In this document: positions 36,024 to 48,641 of the stretch, in pieces
How positions within the stretch are numbered: the stretch's first letter is position 1
How the letters are laid out: every line of letters begins with the position of its first letter
NCBI GenBank assembly: GCA_963693085.1
Contig: OY856412.1
Span: 964,624,281 to 964,688,280 of the forward strand
Origin: Alisma plantago-aquatica
Taxonomy: Eukaryota > Streptophyta > Magnoliopsida > Alismatales > Alismataceae
Reading direction: 5' to 3'
DNA length: 64,000 nucleotides
The notes under the pieces: model-generated
Told to the model about the DNA's origin: nothing
What the model saw: only the letters and a program-made list of their open reading frames with translations
The model's database searches: none
Translations under genes and position numbers: made by a program

Positions 36024-36538
36024 TAGTATCAAAGCAGGTTCTCGTGTGTTGCCCCTAACCTTGAGAGAGAGAAAAAAAGAGAAAAACATTCCCTTGTGGG
36101 CGGCAGCTGCCGTTAGGCGTTGCCTGGCTGCCCACTGGGATTTCCTACCCTCGTTTCTTCTAGGAGTCATCTCTGTGGAGTGTCTCCATCAAAGTCAAAA
36201 TAATCAACCTTGAATTTGTTGCTATTAGATCTACATGGGTTGTCATGCCATCACCATTATTGTTTGTTTTTAGAGCTGCCACTGTTACCCTATTCATCGT
36301 TGTATCATTGTCGATCTACACCGCCGTCATCTATACCTCTGTCATTCTATACCGCCTTTTTCATCCATGCCACCGCCATTGAGATCTAATCTCAAACCTT
36401 GAAAAAAAGATCTTTTTTTGACTGATATAGGAGATATATCACCCCTATATTGCTATGGTCGAGATTCAGAAGGATTTATCCACCCTTTGTTGTTGTCTCA
36501 AGGTTTACTACTACTTTTCCGCTGCTGATACGCCGTGG

Positions 36539-37613
36539 TTGTCAAGGCGTCTAGGCGGTGGGTTTAATCTAAGGGGCGCCTAGCCCGCCTAGGCTTTTCT
36601 GGGCGTTTTTGTTTTTACTTTTTTTTTTCAGTTACATATTTCAATGTTCATACACATGATACTATATGTGATAATGTATTATTTATTCATTAAATGTTAT
36701 TGTAAGTCTAATTTGAATTGATAACTATAGGAGAATCAGGGACAACAGAATTAACATGAAGAAAATGAAACAACAGTAAGAGGAAGACAAGTACGAATTG
36801 GTGAGAGAAAATGGGATAAAAAGAGCATGCAAATGGTAGAAGTTCTGTAGGAAGAAGTCAGAATAAGACAAACCAAGGGCAGTAAAAGGAGATTGAAAGA
36901 GGAAGAATCAACAAAACAAAATAAAAAACAGCAGTAGCAGGTGCTGAATTAGAAAATATAGAGGAAGGAATAGGTCATTGAAAATAAATGGAAACATGCA
37001 AACAACAGTGGCTAAGAGAGGAGATTTAGGAGGAAGAAATCAGAAAAAGAAAATTAGATATGTAAATAATAGTAGTAGATTTCATAGCAGGATGTATAGG
37101 ACAAATTTGAAAAAGAAAATATGCACATGCTTGCATAGTAGTAGGAGGGAATATAGGATGAATAACTCAGAAAAAACATAGCAGCAGGACTCAGGAATAA
37201 GATGCAGGAGAATGGATAAAAAAAAAGAAAAGAGAAAAAAGCAAGAACAATAAACATATGAAAAAGTAGAAAAAACTTAACAAACAACGCTATGAGGACA
37301 TACCAATTTGGTCCAAATCAATCCTCATTTCCCCAAATCAGACCTGATTTTCCTCAGACCAGACCTAATTTGCCAAAATTTGACCTGATTTACTCTAAAT
37401 CAGACCTATATCAACCATGCAATGATTGAAGGTGATCTAATTTGACCAAATCTAGACTCGATTCATGCTAGTTTAGCCTTTAAATTGCATAATTTGGGCC
37501 CAAAACGCCTTAGACGCCCACTTAATGCATTTAATAGGTTGGGCGCCTAGTTTGAGGCGCCTGGCCTAACACCTAGGGCGCCTAGGCACGCCTAGGCGGG
37601 CGCCTTGATAACT
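36539..37613. mobile_element. DNA element with caaggcgcctaggcg-type inverted ends
   Basis: The left end ttgtcaaggcgtctaggcgg is the imperfect complement of the right end (cctaggcgggcgccttgataact). Flanking acgccgtgg (36530-36538) and aagcggtgg (37614-37622) agree at 7 of 9 positions, so a Mutator-like 9-base or a hAT-like 8-base duplication are both possible. The interior is strikingly purine-rich on the plus strand (36720-37290), then carries repeated aaatcagacctgatttt phrases (37330-37420). No transposase was seen. Confidence 0.6.
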
Positions 37614-38839
37614 AAGCGGTGGAGTTCTGCTTCATTCGCGACTTGGATCGTGAATTCTGCACTTTGACACGGCGTGTCACTTGCGATTACCCTGATTCTA
37701 CCAAGAGATATGTTGACTAACATAGCATACCGCATGCTTCGTGCCGCCAACAACTTCTGCTATCCAGCACAACATTTCATTTAAACGAAACGGTGTGTCA
37801 CTTGCTTTTTGCCTACTTCAGCTACTTCTACCAAACAAGGCGCATCTTCTTCAAGACACGCTGATGTGGAACACATCTTCAAGAAGAAGAAGATCGAAAA
37901 AGATAAACGACAATTCTCAAAATTCAATTCATATTCAATTGCCTGGACAAAGGCCCCGAGGCTGGCTTTTATAACATTACATGACTTGACCCATAAGCAA
38001 TGGAAATACTCCTATTTAATAAAATTCGGAATTAAATAAAACCTAAAACAAAGAAAAACATAAAACATTTATGACCAAGCACACTAACTAGATAATTTGC
38101 ACTTAGATCCCTAAGTCTTAAAATAAAGCAAAAAAATAGAATAAAGCCTATTATGTCTTACATCACACGTCGTGTCAGCTGCCTGTTGTTGCATTACCGA
38201 TGTGCGACACAGTGTGTCTCTTCACCGACGTGAGTTTCATCTATTACTGCCGCTACATCTTATTGTGCTACGTCATCTACAATAATCTATAACATGGTGA
38301 GTCCCTATCTCCTTACCAACAACAATTATCTTACGTTTTTTGTAATTTTTCTTTTGTTTATTTACCCCCCACCCTTTCCAGCCCTACATACATATTGCAT
38401 ACCTCCTCAATGTTTGCATTACCACCTCCCCACATACATATTGTGCCTACTGACTAATTGGATCCTTAATCGGATCTGATTTTTGCTTCCATACCACGGG
38501 GGGCTTCCCCTCCTCTAGACCTCTACCATTGTTTTTTACCTTTCCACCTCAACCACTCTCTTGACTCTTTTTGTGGTTGGCGTAAGGGGGAGAATCGAGA
38601 ATGATAAGTAGAAGAAAGAGGGAAATGGAGGAGAGAGAAGAAATTTTCTATTTTGTTGTTCTATATTTCTATGGATCTTCATGCTACTTTTGTTGCTACT
38701 ATGTAATGTTGTTTTTGTTGCTATGTGGATCCTCCTACTGCTATTATTTATCTTCCTACCTTATGGAGAGCTTGTGAGGTTTATTTCATCATCTAGTTTG
38801 ATTGTTGTTGTGGAGTTATCTACTTCACTTGTGCTATCT

Positions 38840-40193
38840 AGGCATGGCAATGGGTCGGATTTTTGAAAACCCGACCCACACCGGACCCTGCCCGGTTATG
38901 TCTGACCCGATCCTAACCCGAATCCAAAAAAATCCGACTTCAAAAACCCCAAAACCCCGACCTATAAAAACCCAATCCGAGAGGTACGCATCCAATCCGA
39001 CCCGCACATGCGACACTTCGGTTAGCAATATGCCCCCGATCTTCTCGCCTTATCCATGTTGCTCAACAGCATGCAACTGGTCCTCACATGTATAATTACA
39101 TATTGGAGCATGGATTTGTCAAAATTGTAGAGTATGTAAATTGACCGACAAGTTGTTCTACTTTCTAGGTGTGGCCGTCAGACCGGGATGGCAATGGCTT
39201 GTTGCCTATATCGACGTGTGCTGCTACTAGCCTACTACGTCGTAAACTTCAAGAAGCTTGGATTCATGCTAGTCTCTTACTTCAAGTTTGGGGTTCACGG
39301 TGCGTGGTCGAGGATGATCTCCATTGTGGTGCTCGAGTCCCTAAATCTCACCGGCATCAATGTGTTCACTAACTGGGACAACGAGGTCCTCGATCGACTT
39401 CCAGATTTTGGCTATGCTTGTTGTCTCGCTTAGCTTCTACGAACCAATCTTTTACAACCTTGAACAATCTGTCCCTCAGCCTGATGAGCATCCCACCGTC
39501 GTGCAAGTCCTCATTCTACTTCCAGATCGATGCTACAACAACGGTGAATCCTTGTTCCACTATGAGGAAGACGATGTTGGCTTGCATGTCGACGTCGTCA
39601 AGGTAGTTGCCGAAGCACTCTGCCGGGAGCGGCGAGTTGACGCAAGATCTGAGGTTGGGATCGTCTAGACTCCCTCGAGACTTCACGGTGCGGACCATCC
39701 AGGAACCCGTGGTTGACTGCCACGTCGACCGCAAGCGCGCGTTGGCCAACGGAACAGGGTCACCTGCACCGCCAGCAGGTGTTGCTCTTATCTAGGAAAA
39801 CAGCTCCAGGGTGGGGACAAGCGGCTACAGCCTAGATGATTCTTTGGGTGCATCTCCGGTGATCTCCTCAAAGTTTTTGTGGCTCTGTGCGACGGTGAGC
39901 ACAACAGAGTCACGTCCATTCTCATATTGCACGACAGGGATTGCTTCTGGATCGACGGGTTTCCAAAAGCGGTATGCGAGGGGGTAGAAGACGGCGACGG
40001 TGTGGAAGAGGGCGGACTTGGTAGGATTGAGCGTCATGGTGCCCGCGTGTCTACTAATTGCAGGCTGACAAAACCCAAGTACGCATTGTAAAGTGTCAAC
40101 CCGCAACACCCTAACCGATAAAATCTTATATTTAAGGGTAGGGTCGGGCAGGGTCAAGTCAGGTATGGTCGGGTAGGATTTTTCTGCCATGTC
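38840..40193. mobile_element. Non-autonomous hAT-like element with captured gene
   Basis: The inverted ends are aggcatggcaatggg and ctgccatgtc. Outside them lie tgctatct (38832-38839) and tactatct (40194-40201), an 8-base duplication with one mismatch. Subterminal gggtcgg/cccgaccc words resemble those at 32220-34270. The interior holds a minus-strand BAHD acyltransferase fragment. It inserted into the copia element at 35833-41154. Confidence 0.65.
39516..40060 (-). pseudogene. BAHD acyltransferase (malonyltransferase-like) fragment
   Basis: Minus-strand reading from about 40060: LNPTKSALFHTVAVFYPLAY, IPVVQYENGRDSVVLTVAQS, then HKNFEEITGDAPKESS. This matches the segment of BAHD enzymes around the LAGRL phrase; here the usual FYPLAGRL is FYPLAYRF. 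After a stop and frame changes the fragment resumes with CVNSPLPAECFGNYL, which corresponds to the PPLPxxYFGN motif. The catalytic HHAVxDG motif cannot be read and the C-terminal DFGWG is not clear. The family transfers acyl groups such as malonyl from CoA to plant phenolics. This copy is a broken passenger inside a transposon-like element. Confidence 0.7.
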
Positions 40194-40984
40194 TACTATC
40201 TGTTGATTGATTTTCTGTTCGGCGATGTCATTCTTGCTACTTGTGCTAGGATCATCAAATTTAATTTGTTGTTTTGTACCTTTGCACCTATCTGTCATTT
40301 GTGCTTAACATTGGCTCTTTGTCCGTGCCCTGCGCATGTTGACCATTGCTACTACTGTGATCCATCACTCTCTGGATTGTGATGTCTGCTACTATGATGG
40401 AAAATATATGATGAGAGAAGATGATGAATATTTTTGTTAGTGACTATACACGATGGAGTTTCATCTATATTGGATGTTGGATTCCTTTATCTGCTTGCTA
40501 TTTCGCACATTGGTCTTTTATCCGGCTACATCATCTACTATCTATTGTCGTTGCCAACACTCTATGATTTGTTTGTGTCTTGTGCATGTTGACTCTTTAT
40601 TTGTCTGTACTTTTCTATGCACGTTGACTACTTGCTTTTGTGTACCATTACTCTCTAGTCTACCTGCCTTTGTGTATCAACACTCTCTGAACTTGACGAC
40701 TCTAGTTGTGATGATGCCACTTGCTCCAATTTGTTGTTATATGTTTCTACTCCAGATGCCACTCCATACTGATCAAGAAGCTCCTGCTACCCACCTGCAT
40801 GCCCGCTTTTAATATTATGTGCTTGAGGGGGGGGGGGTATTTGAGTGTTTGAGTCATTTGTTGTAACATTGAGGGGGAGAAACATTCTTGTATGGGCATA
40901 ATTTATCTTTTGATATCTTGCTTTAGTCCATCTGTTTGTTTGCAAGCTGACTTGGGATTCTCCCAAGCTTCAACTTGAGGGGGG

Positions 40985-41154
40985 TGTTAGAGAGTCTATT
41001 TAATGGTTAGAGACCCCAAGTGTGTTTTGGCTCATTAGGGTTTGTCTTGAGTCTATACGCTTCCCCGCTTATCCTATTTATAGGAGAGGGGGTTGCCCTA
41101 CTATCAATAAGAAAAACTACACAAAGGGTCTTCCCATCATATCATTTTTCGATA
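40985..41154 (+). repeat. Right LTR (3' LTR)
   Basis: About 170 bases, preceded by the polypurine tract. It ends gata against gta in the left copy. Confidence 0.75.
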
Positions 41155-41790
41155 AGGATCAATACATTGCAATACATCAATCAGGGACATGTTCATAATT
41201 TGCGTGGGTTTTAAAGGAAAAAAGATTTTTTTTGCCTTCTAAAATATACATAATCTGTAAATCAATCACCTAGTGCAAGAGGATAAGGTTACACTTTGGT
41301 TGGCATGATGGTGGTCTACACTTTGTTCTAGTGGGAATACAGTATCCTTCCTTGATGGACCCAACAATTTTCATCAACCTTTGCAAGGAAATAGTGACTA
41401 GAAGGTATAAAATACTTGTAAATAGTAAATAGGGTCGTTTTCTTGTCTTGTTGTGTTGTCCTTCTGTTATTGAGGTGCAAAATCGACAGATCATAGAAGT
41501 GATGCAAAAGGGATTCACACTAAATCTGCTAAAGAAATTATGTTTTTCAAATTTGCAAGATTTTAAGCAAGGTGAGTTTTAACTAAAGACGGATTTACTA
41601 ATTAAATCAACAGAACATAGTCTGTGGTAACCAAAGCTCCAAGCAATGTTCAAAATTTTGTCGAAATGGGCGAAATTTCGCCAAATATTTCGATGTCGGT
41701 GGCAATCGGACATAGAAACAGCAGTACCTCTAGTTACGTACGTAATTTTGCCGGCAAAAAAAAATCGACGGTTTTGAAATTCGCTGAAAC

Positions 41791-41810
41791 GGGGGGGGGG
41801 GGGGGGGGGG
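41791..41810 (+). repeat. G20 homopolymer
   Basis: Twenty guanines in a row inside the left end of the hAT element. Such tracts form quadruplex structures, and their length varies and is often misread. Confidence 0.95.
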
Positions 41811-42852
41811 TCGCTGCAAAATGGCCACTTACGGCTTTTATTTTGCCGGCAGGCCCGACACGGCTCGGCACGCTGCACTGTGCCGCCGAAAGAGTAGACG
41901 AGTGTTGCAGTTTTGTTGCTTGGGCAATTTTGAAGGTTCCAAAGGCTATTTTGAGGTATTTTTCTCTAATCCTCTTCTCCCCCCCTCCATCTAATGTTCT
42001 ACCTATTCTCTCTCTCTAATCTCTCCTCCTACCATATTTCTCTCTCTATTCTCTTAGATCTAAAGTACTAGATCTACCAAAAATGGTGGATCTATGCATT
42101 AAATCCTTAAATGGCGTAGATCTAAACATGAATCCTACTAAATATCACTAAATCCATAACCTAAACCCGTATTACTACTTAAATCTAATCTTTTTTGCTT
42201 AAAAATCATTTTTTAACATGGAATTGCCTAGATTCATGCTTATATGAACAATATGTACTAATATTAACTTAGATTAAGGTCAAAATGCATTTTGGAGGTC
42301 AAAAATTATGTACTTTTTATTATTTTCGAAAAATCAGAAATTTTATTTTATTTTTATTTTAGTTAAATAAAATGATTTCCAAATCATAGAAATTGCATAA
42401 ATAATACTATAATAACCTAATATTAGTATGATAAAATACTTAAAATAAGTTAAATGTATTTAGAATAAAGTTCAAGTATTTTTATATGATTAAAAATTAT
42501 TTTCAGTAATTAAAAAAAGAAAAAAAATACATTTATTTAAAAAAAATCAATAAAATGTCTTAGCATGATTATACACTTATACTCTACTTATTTAGTATCA
42601 TAAATCATTGAAGTAATGCAAATATATTATAAAATTGAGTTTACTCTATTTAATATCATTAAAAGATAATTTCAGAACTTAAAATGGTAAAATAAATTAT
42701 ATTCTAAAAAATTAAGAGACACTAAAATGATGCAATTGTCTTCTAGTTCTACTCTACTTGTACATGTTTGTAAATATGTTACATAATTCATGATTTAAAT
42801 GTAATGACATGACTCATGAGTATTTTTCTTTAATCTTTATATTTTGAAGGTG

Positions 42853-44887
42853 ATGGCGAATTCTTCTAGTAATGGTTCATCTGATGGTGACAGAGATGTG
42901 GGTGCTGGGAGGGGTAAGAACCAAGCTGGTAAAAAGGGTCCAAATCCTGATTTTGCATGGGGGCATTGCCAACCTATGGGTGACAATAGACAACAAGTGG
43001 TTTGCAACTATTGCGACAAAAAGATTGGAGGTGGAGGAATTACTAGGTTCAAGGCACACATTGTTGGTGGGGATAAGAATGTGGTCAAGTGCAAGAAATG
43101 CCCTCAAGGAGTGAGGGATGACTTTAATGAAATGATGAAAGCTAAGAAAGAGACACGTAAGCAACAGAAACAATTAGACCAGCTGTATGTGGATACCTTG
43201 TTTGGTTATAGGGGAGGACATGGTTCATCTGCTGAGGAGGACTCTGATGTGGAATATCCTCCAGATTATGACACCCCCCAAGCCCGACGCATGTTTAGGA
43301 GGGCCCTGAGAGATTCTAAGAGGTCTGCATGGGGAAAACAACAACATGATGAGTATAGAAGGGGAATTGGACTGTCTGCTTATGAAGTTGGTGGTGGTAG
43401 TCGGGGTTCCGAGAGAATTGTAGTTGATTTAACTGAGAATGACATGCCATCTGGTCAGGTGAAAAGAAAGAAGGGAGGCATTCCTTCATTGTTCATATCT
43501 GCTAGTACTGCAAGAGGAAGGTTGGGCTTAGATGTTGAAAAGCCAGGTATTAGAAAATCTCAACCAGCTCAACAGAAGTTTAAGGATATGTTCTCTGGAG
43601 CAAAGAATAAAATTGGAAAAGTTGTGGGGAAAGTTTTTCTTTGCACATGGGATCCCAGCACATGTGGCTTCTGAGCCATACTTGCAACACCTCTTGAGGA
43701 CTGCGGGGGCAGCTGGCCCGGGTGTGAAAGCCCCAACTGCATATGAGTTGATGAATGTTTACCTTCCTCAACCAAAAGAAGAGATCTAGAAGTGGATTGA
43801 TGAAAAAAAGGAGAGGTATGAATGATATATTTTGTGGTATTTTTTATTATATGAAAATTAGTGTTGAGAATTTGAGATTCATTTATATATTGCATTGCAA
43901 ATTGTAGGTGGTCTGAATATGGAGTTATGCTGATGTGTGATGGGTGGACATCGGGTAACAGAAAGCAAATAATCAACTTTTTAGCATACTGCAATGGTTC
44001 CACAATTTTCCTTGGTTCCTTTGATACATCTGATCAAGTTCGGGATAGTAAGTACATCAAGAAGCAGATGAAGACATTTCTGAAAAATGTTGGGGTGGAA
44101 AATGTTATCCAAATAGTGACAGATAATGGGCCAAACTTCAAGAAAGTTGGGAAAGAGTTAATGAAGCAATATCCAATATATTGGACACCTTGTACTCAAT
44201 ACCCAACAACTCAAAAGACATAACAGAAGGAAAACTCGAGGTCAAAAAGAGTATAGTGGTGTAGTAGTACCAACACAACCTCCCCCTAGACCAGCACCAG
44301 CTCCTCAATACCAAAGTGATTATTTTTCTGACTTAAATGAATCAATATCGAGTTTGAGTATTTCTGATAAGGAACCGTCCTCTGCTCTTGCTGATAGTAT
44401 TTTTGGATTTGGACCTTCACAACCACAACCACAACCACAACCCCTACCACCACAACAACCTCCTTATGGTTCCTATGGCTATGGACAATCTGGTGTTGCT
44501 TATACTCCTTCTGGATATGATGCTAGTGGTGGTTATGTTTTCCCAGCCTATGGCTATGTTTTACCTACTGAAGGTGCTAGTGGTGGTTATGTTTTCCCAG
44601 CCTATGGCTATGTCTATGGTGGTGAATCTGGTGCATCATCATCATTGCCTCCTACAGTTCCTAGTATTGGCGATCAGGAGAAAGATCTTAAGGAATTTTT
44701 TCCAAAACATGGGATGTTGAAGAATGTGTATGGTCAAATATATTTAGACCATGTTGAGACATACAATCGCGTCTATAGGCATCATTTTCATTTAAGCTGG
44801 AAGGATTATGTAGATCGGATTAATGAAGTTATGTATGGACAACCACAACCACAACAACAACCACCAAGACACTCAAGCTTCAACTAG
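42853..44887 (+). pseudogene. hAT transposase (BED finger, DUF659), deleted and frameshifted
   Basis: The ATG at 42853 (MANSSSNGSS) is the first in frame; the frame is open three codons further up without an ATG. The BED finger reads CNYCDKKIGGGGITRFKAH followed by the second Cys pair region (43000-43110). A one-base shift near 43632 breaks the frame inside KVVGK(F)FFAHGIPAHVASEP. A TAG at 43786-43788 interrupts KEEI-KWIDEK. An intron (donor near 43816, acceptor ttgtag to about 43907) leads to DUF659: MCDGWTSGNRKQIINFLAY and IVTDNGPNFKK. At WTPC (about 44190) the sequence jumps to a Gln/Pro/Tyr/Gly-rich tail (44354-44887). The rest of the RNase-H-like core and the dimerisation domain are gone. 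Confidence 0.85.
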
Positions 44888-45491
44888 TGCAGGTATGGAG
44901 TGCAGTGTACTACAATAATGTATGGGAAATTGGGAATACTACTATTATTGCATGTTTTTAAGTTTCTACTTCATAAACTTGGATTGTATACTTGTAGACT
45001 TGTAGTAACTACTAACTAGTAAGTTTTAATTGAAGTTGTAAGTTGTGAGTTCCTTAATACTTACTCACAACCAAATGATCAGATCAACATTGCTTTTGTA
45101 CATCATATCATCCCACCTAGATGTCCTACCATACTAGACCATATTTTCTTTGCATATGTTTGTGTCTTTAAGTCTATTTATCGTGCTTGCAAACTATAAT
45201 GACTTAACTAATTCATTTCACTATCCAAATTGGCATCGAAATCCCCATCGAAACATTTTAGCTTTCTTCACTCACTCATGAGACCCCCCCCCAACATATC
45301 CAATATGAAATATTATTGCATATTTGAGTAGATCTAGACTAGTAGATGCTTCTGGTAAAATTTCATCAAATAATTCGTTAATTTGGCTGTCGAAACGCCA
45401 GGAGCGCATATGTCGAAATTTGTCAAAATTTTTGTTTCTGTTGGCCACCGAAACGGCGTCGAAATCGGACATTTTCTTCCTTGGCTCCAAG

Positions 45492-46105
45492 TAATCTCTT
45501 ATAGCATAATAAAATATATGTGAAAGTTCAGCAAATTTGGGGGGCAGCTTCAGCTCCCCCTACCTCGCCCAACCCAACAAAAACATATGTAACATCTTGA
45601 TCTCCTGCCCAAGTTAAAATTCCTTATTTAGGGTTATTCGTAAAAAGAAGTTTCTTTGAGAATCTGTTAGTAAAATCAATTATAATACCAAAACAAGCTA
45701 TTATAATTAATATAACCTTTTATATATTGTAAATATAAATGTGGTCCTTTTTTTCAATTTTTGTAAAACGACTATTTGGTGGGTAAACACACAAGCAGGT
45801 AGGTGGCAAGCATGATGCTTATGGAGGCAAGCGTGTAGCTATATGTCAAGTAGGTAGCTTGTGCAAGCACCTAGTTGGTAAAGCAAGTAAGTGTCATTCT
45901 CCTCTCTTAAACACCAAGCACATCCTAATGTTTGACACATATTCTACCATGTGTTAACTAGCATTTGATAATATCATAAGATTACACGCATGCATTCATG
46001 TGTCATATAACCATGAATTGTCTCCTAAGATGACACATGCATCCATGTGTGATTGAACTACAAATAATCTCTCTTGTGATGACACATATACCCATGTGTC
46101 ATCCA
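45492..46105. other. Gene-free stretch with short repeated phrases
   Basis: Contains loosely repeated gcaag(c/t)a(g/t)gtag phrases (45790-45890) and repeated 'gacacatgcatccatgtgt' variants (45985-46105). No gene seen. Confidence 0.4.
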
Positions 46106-47136
46106 CAGTGTTCTCATATGCCCCGCATGAGGCCGCTTATGCGGCCGCATATGCGTATGCGGCCCTCAGCCGCTCCGCATATAACTTGCAGTGCTATTTT
46201 TGGGCATGGATTGAATATGCGGCTTATGGTCCGCATATGCGGCCGCTTAGGTCTCGCATTTCATTTGGTGACTTAACTAAAAAAATATAAATAAAACCTC
46301 AAATAAAATCAACCAAATTAAATGACAACTTCTTCTATAGATTTAGTTTTAGATCAGATATTGAAATTTTGCTACCTCAATAATAATTATGTTTTGAATG
46401 AATGGTGCACAATATATTATTACATTTTACAATTATCAATGTTTCATTATGCTCTTTCCTTTGCTCTTTTTTTCTCTTCTGTTTTTCTCCTAACTTAGAA
46501 CCTATTGTACTTGCAATAGTTCTTATTTTGTCTTGTATAAAAGGGGAATCTATTGGAGATATTAATTGGATATATGATATTTTCTTTTACAAAGTATCAA
46601 ATTGGTGTGCTGCCTAGGGAGCAATTTCTATTCCCTACGACTTTTTTTCTCTATTTATTACTGACTTGACTTCTTAATATCATTTTGATGTTTTGATTTT
46701 ATTTTTACGTTCTTTTTTTATTTCTACTTTGAACTACCATGTGTTGTGTTACTATGGTTATTCCTATTATGTTCATTCGATAAATGTTTTGCTACGAACT
46801 GCATGTGTTAGTGTATTGTGTTACTTGTATGTTCTAGTACATTATATAAACTTAGGGTTATGTTGATTGATTTTTCTTCTTGATGATTGGAAAATATGTG
46901 TTTCTTCTTTCTTGAAGTAATGATCTATTGGTACATTACAGCTATTAGGCTAAGCAACTAGATAGTATGAAATTTAAGATTACGATTATATTTTTAAAAT
47001 TAAATATATGTATAAATATAGAATTTATTTAAAAAATCCAAAAACGCATATGCCACGCTTATGCTCCCGCATTCCGCTTATACTCTATGTGATACCCTGA
47101 CTGAACGCATACCGCATAACGCATTTCGAAACATTG
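46106..47136. mobile_element. Non-autonomous hAT element rich in gcatatgcggccgc palindromes
   Basis: Ends cagtgttctcatatgc and gcatttcgaaacattg form an imperfect inverted repeat (CARTGTT at the tips). Flanking gtcatcca (46098-46105) and gtcatcaa (47137-47144) are an 8-base duplication with one mismatch. The left 170 bases are dense in catatgcgg, gcggccgc and cgcatatg; the right end has gcatatgc, gcttatgc and cgcataac. No transposase. The tip matches the 41644 family (caatgttc), so the same transposase might act on both; that is inference. Confidence 0.75.
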
Positions 47137-47144
47137 GTCATCAA

Positions 47145-48641
47145 CACACTTTTTGCATTTAGGTCCATGGTACCCTCCACCACTTATATATAAAGAACCC
47201 TCATCCACCCCAGCATAATTACAAATTCTCTCCTCTTCATCCCAAAACAAAGGTGGGTGTCCCTTCCTCCTCCTAGCCCATCTCCTCCACCAAAAATGTC
47301 TCATCTCTCTCTAGATTAGAAAAGCACGCTCCTTTTATCAAAATTAGGAAATGGAACCACTTCCCAACAAACCCTCTCTATAGAAGCCTACTACCTCCTT
47401 CCTCCACCAAAGAATGAGAAACATGATACTATATCTTCCAAAATATCATCTCTCTAACCATCTCACTTCTACTCTAGTAAGGAAAATTTTAGAAGTTGTT
47501 CTAATGGGGAACGAGGATCGAGGTGATGGCATATGCGACAGAATATTGCCCAAACATAACAAATTTTGATATCTTTTCATGATACTATGATTTTTATGTG
47601 GAGTTATGGGATCTCTTCTTTCATCAAGTACATATAAAGGTATTGTATCGTATGGTTTTCACTTCTTATTGTAGTCTTCCATATCAAACATCAATGAAAG
47701 ATAAGGTTTAGTACGATTTGGTATTGTTTGTAGTAAGAGTATATTCATATACTTTTAAAGAATGAAAATGATTAACAATATAGAACTTATTTTATTAATA
47801 AGCTACAATATGACTATTTATGGATTTCCTTTCATTGCCCTAAGGTCTTCCATATATTTATCCTTATTATCCTTCGAAATTGAATTAAGATTTTAGATGT
47901 CAATTATACATGCCTTTGCGCATTCTAGTTCTATTCTCTTTTATTATTGTTCATGTGCATGTGCTACTGTTGTTTCCTTCTGACTTCCTCTGGTTTTCTT
48001 CTTCTTAGCCTAGTGTGGGGTGTTTAAATTGGGATTCTTGCTGAGGTGAGGTTTCAATTTGGACGTCACACATCAGACTAAGTTTTAGAAAATTCGGGGA
48101 CGTCACATTTGGTAACCCAAATGAACTAAAGTCTTAACAAAGAATTTTTATTGTGGTTGCATGCCAGTTGCCCCAGGTGAATTGACACCTTCTCGAGAGT
48201 TGTAGTTAAGCTTGTTTATGGAATAAGGTCTCTCGCTTCTTTAGCTCTATTTGATAAATAATAATAATTATGATTTATATCAGTTTAAAATGTTGAAATA
48301 GTTGTCATATAAATAAATGTTATAAGAGATACCCTCATACTCTTTCCACATGCATCATTTTGAAATATCAGTATCGTCAGTATATGGTTTCTAGTATTGA
48401 TATGGACTTTTGATACTTTAGTTATCTAAGTAATATTTTAAGAATATAGTTATGTTAATAGTGTCTTGCTTCTAATCTCTATTTGCCATACTTAGACATT
48501 TGCCAAACCCATACTCTCCCACTTCTAATATTTCATTCTTGTGCTTTAATTTTTGGTGCCATATTTGTGGCTCTGATCTAGCTGCTTGATTTTCAATGAG
48601 GAAAGTTAAGGTGGTTGGTTCGAGGAAGTTACACCCTAGTT
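47145..48641. other. Gene-free stretch, LTR-like in part
   Basis: cacttatatataaagaaccc (47179-47198) followed by a CT-rich leader resembles a retrotransposon or gene promoter. The phrase gggacgtcacatttggtaac (48098-48117) recalls the LTR-to-primer-site boundary of plant gypsy elements. No second LTR or protein remnant was found, so a lone or broken LTR is only a guess. Confidence 0.3.

Larger units (their letters stand above)
35833..41154 (+). mobile_element. Ty1-copia-like element without pol, carrying two DNA elements
   Basis: LTRs at 35833-36023 and 40985-41154 start tgttagaga(g/t)tct. After the left LTR comes a degraded primer site, tagtatcaaagcagg (36024-36038). A polypurine tract, cttgagggggg (40974-40984), precedes the right LTR. 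The 5-base duplication aggat flanks it (35828-35832 and 41155-41159). The interior has no gag, RT or integrase. Nested inside are the 36539-37613 element and the 38840-40193 hAT-like element. The remaining parts (37620-38830 and 40200-40980) show no protein domain. Confidence 0.85.
41644..45483 (+). mobile_element. hAT transposon with internally deleted transposase
   Basis: Perfect 8-base target duplication gctccaag (41636-41643 and 45484-45491). The ends start caatgttcaaaatt and finish ttttcttccttg. Both subterminal regions carry gtcgaaa/tttcgac words and the phrase (c/a)aatcggaca. The plus-strand gene encodes a BED zinc finger and part of a DUF659 transposase, then jumps to the C-terminal tail, so the middle was lost. 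A 502-base derivative of this family lies at 59273-59774. Confidence 0.9.

Noticed and set aside
40453..40812. 119-codon Cys/Leu-rich plus-strand ORF as an env-like gene
   Set aside because: Composition follows short repeated tgt and ctt words. No signal peptide or known domain could be defended.
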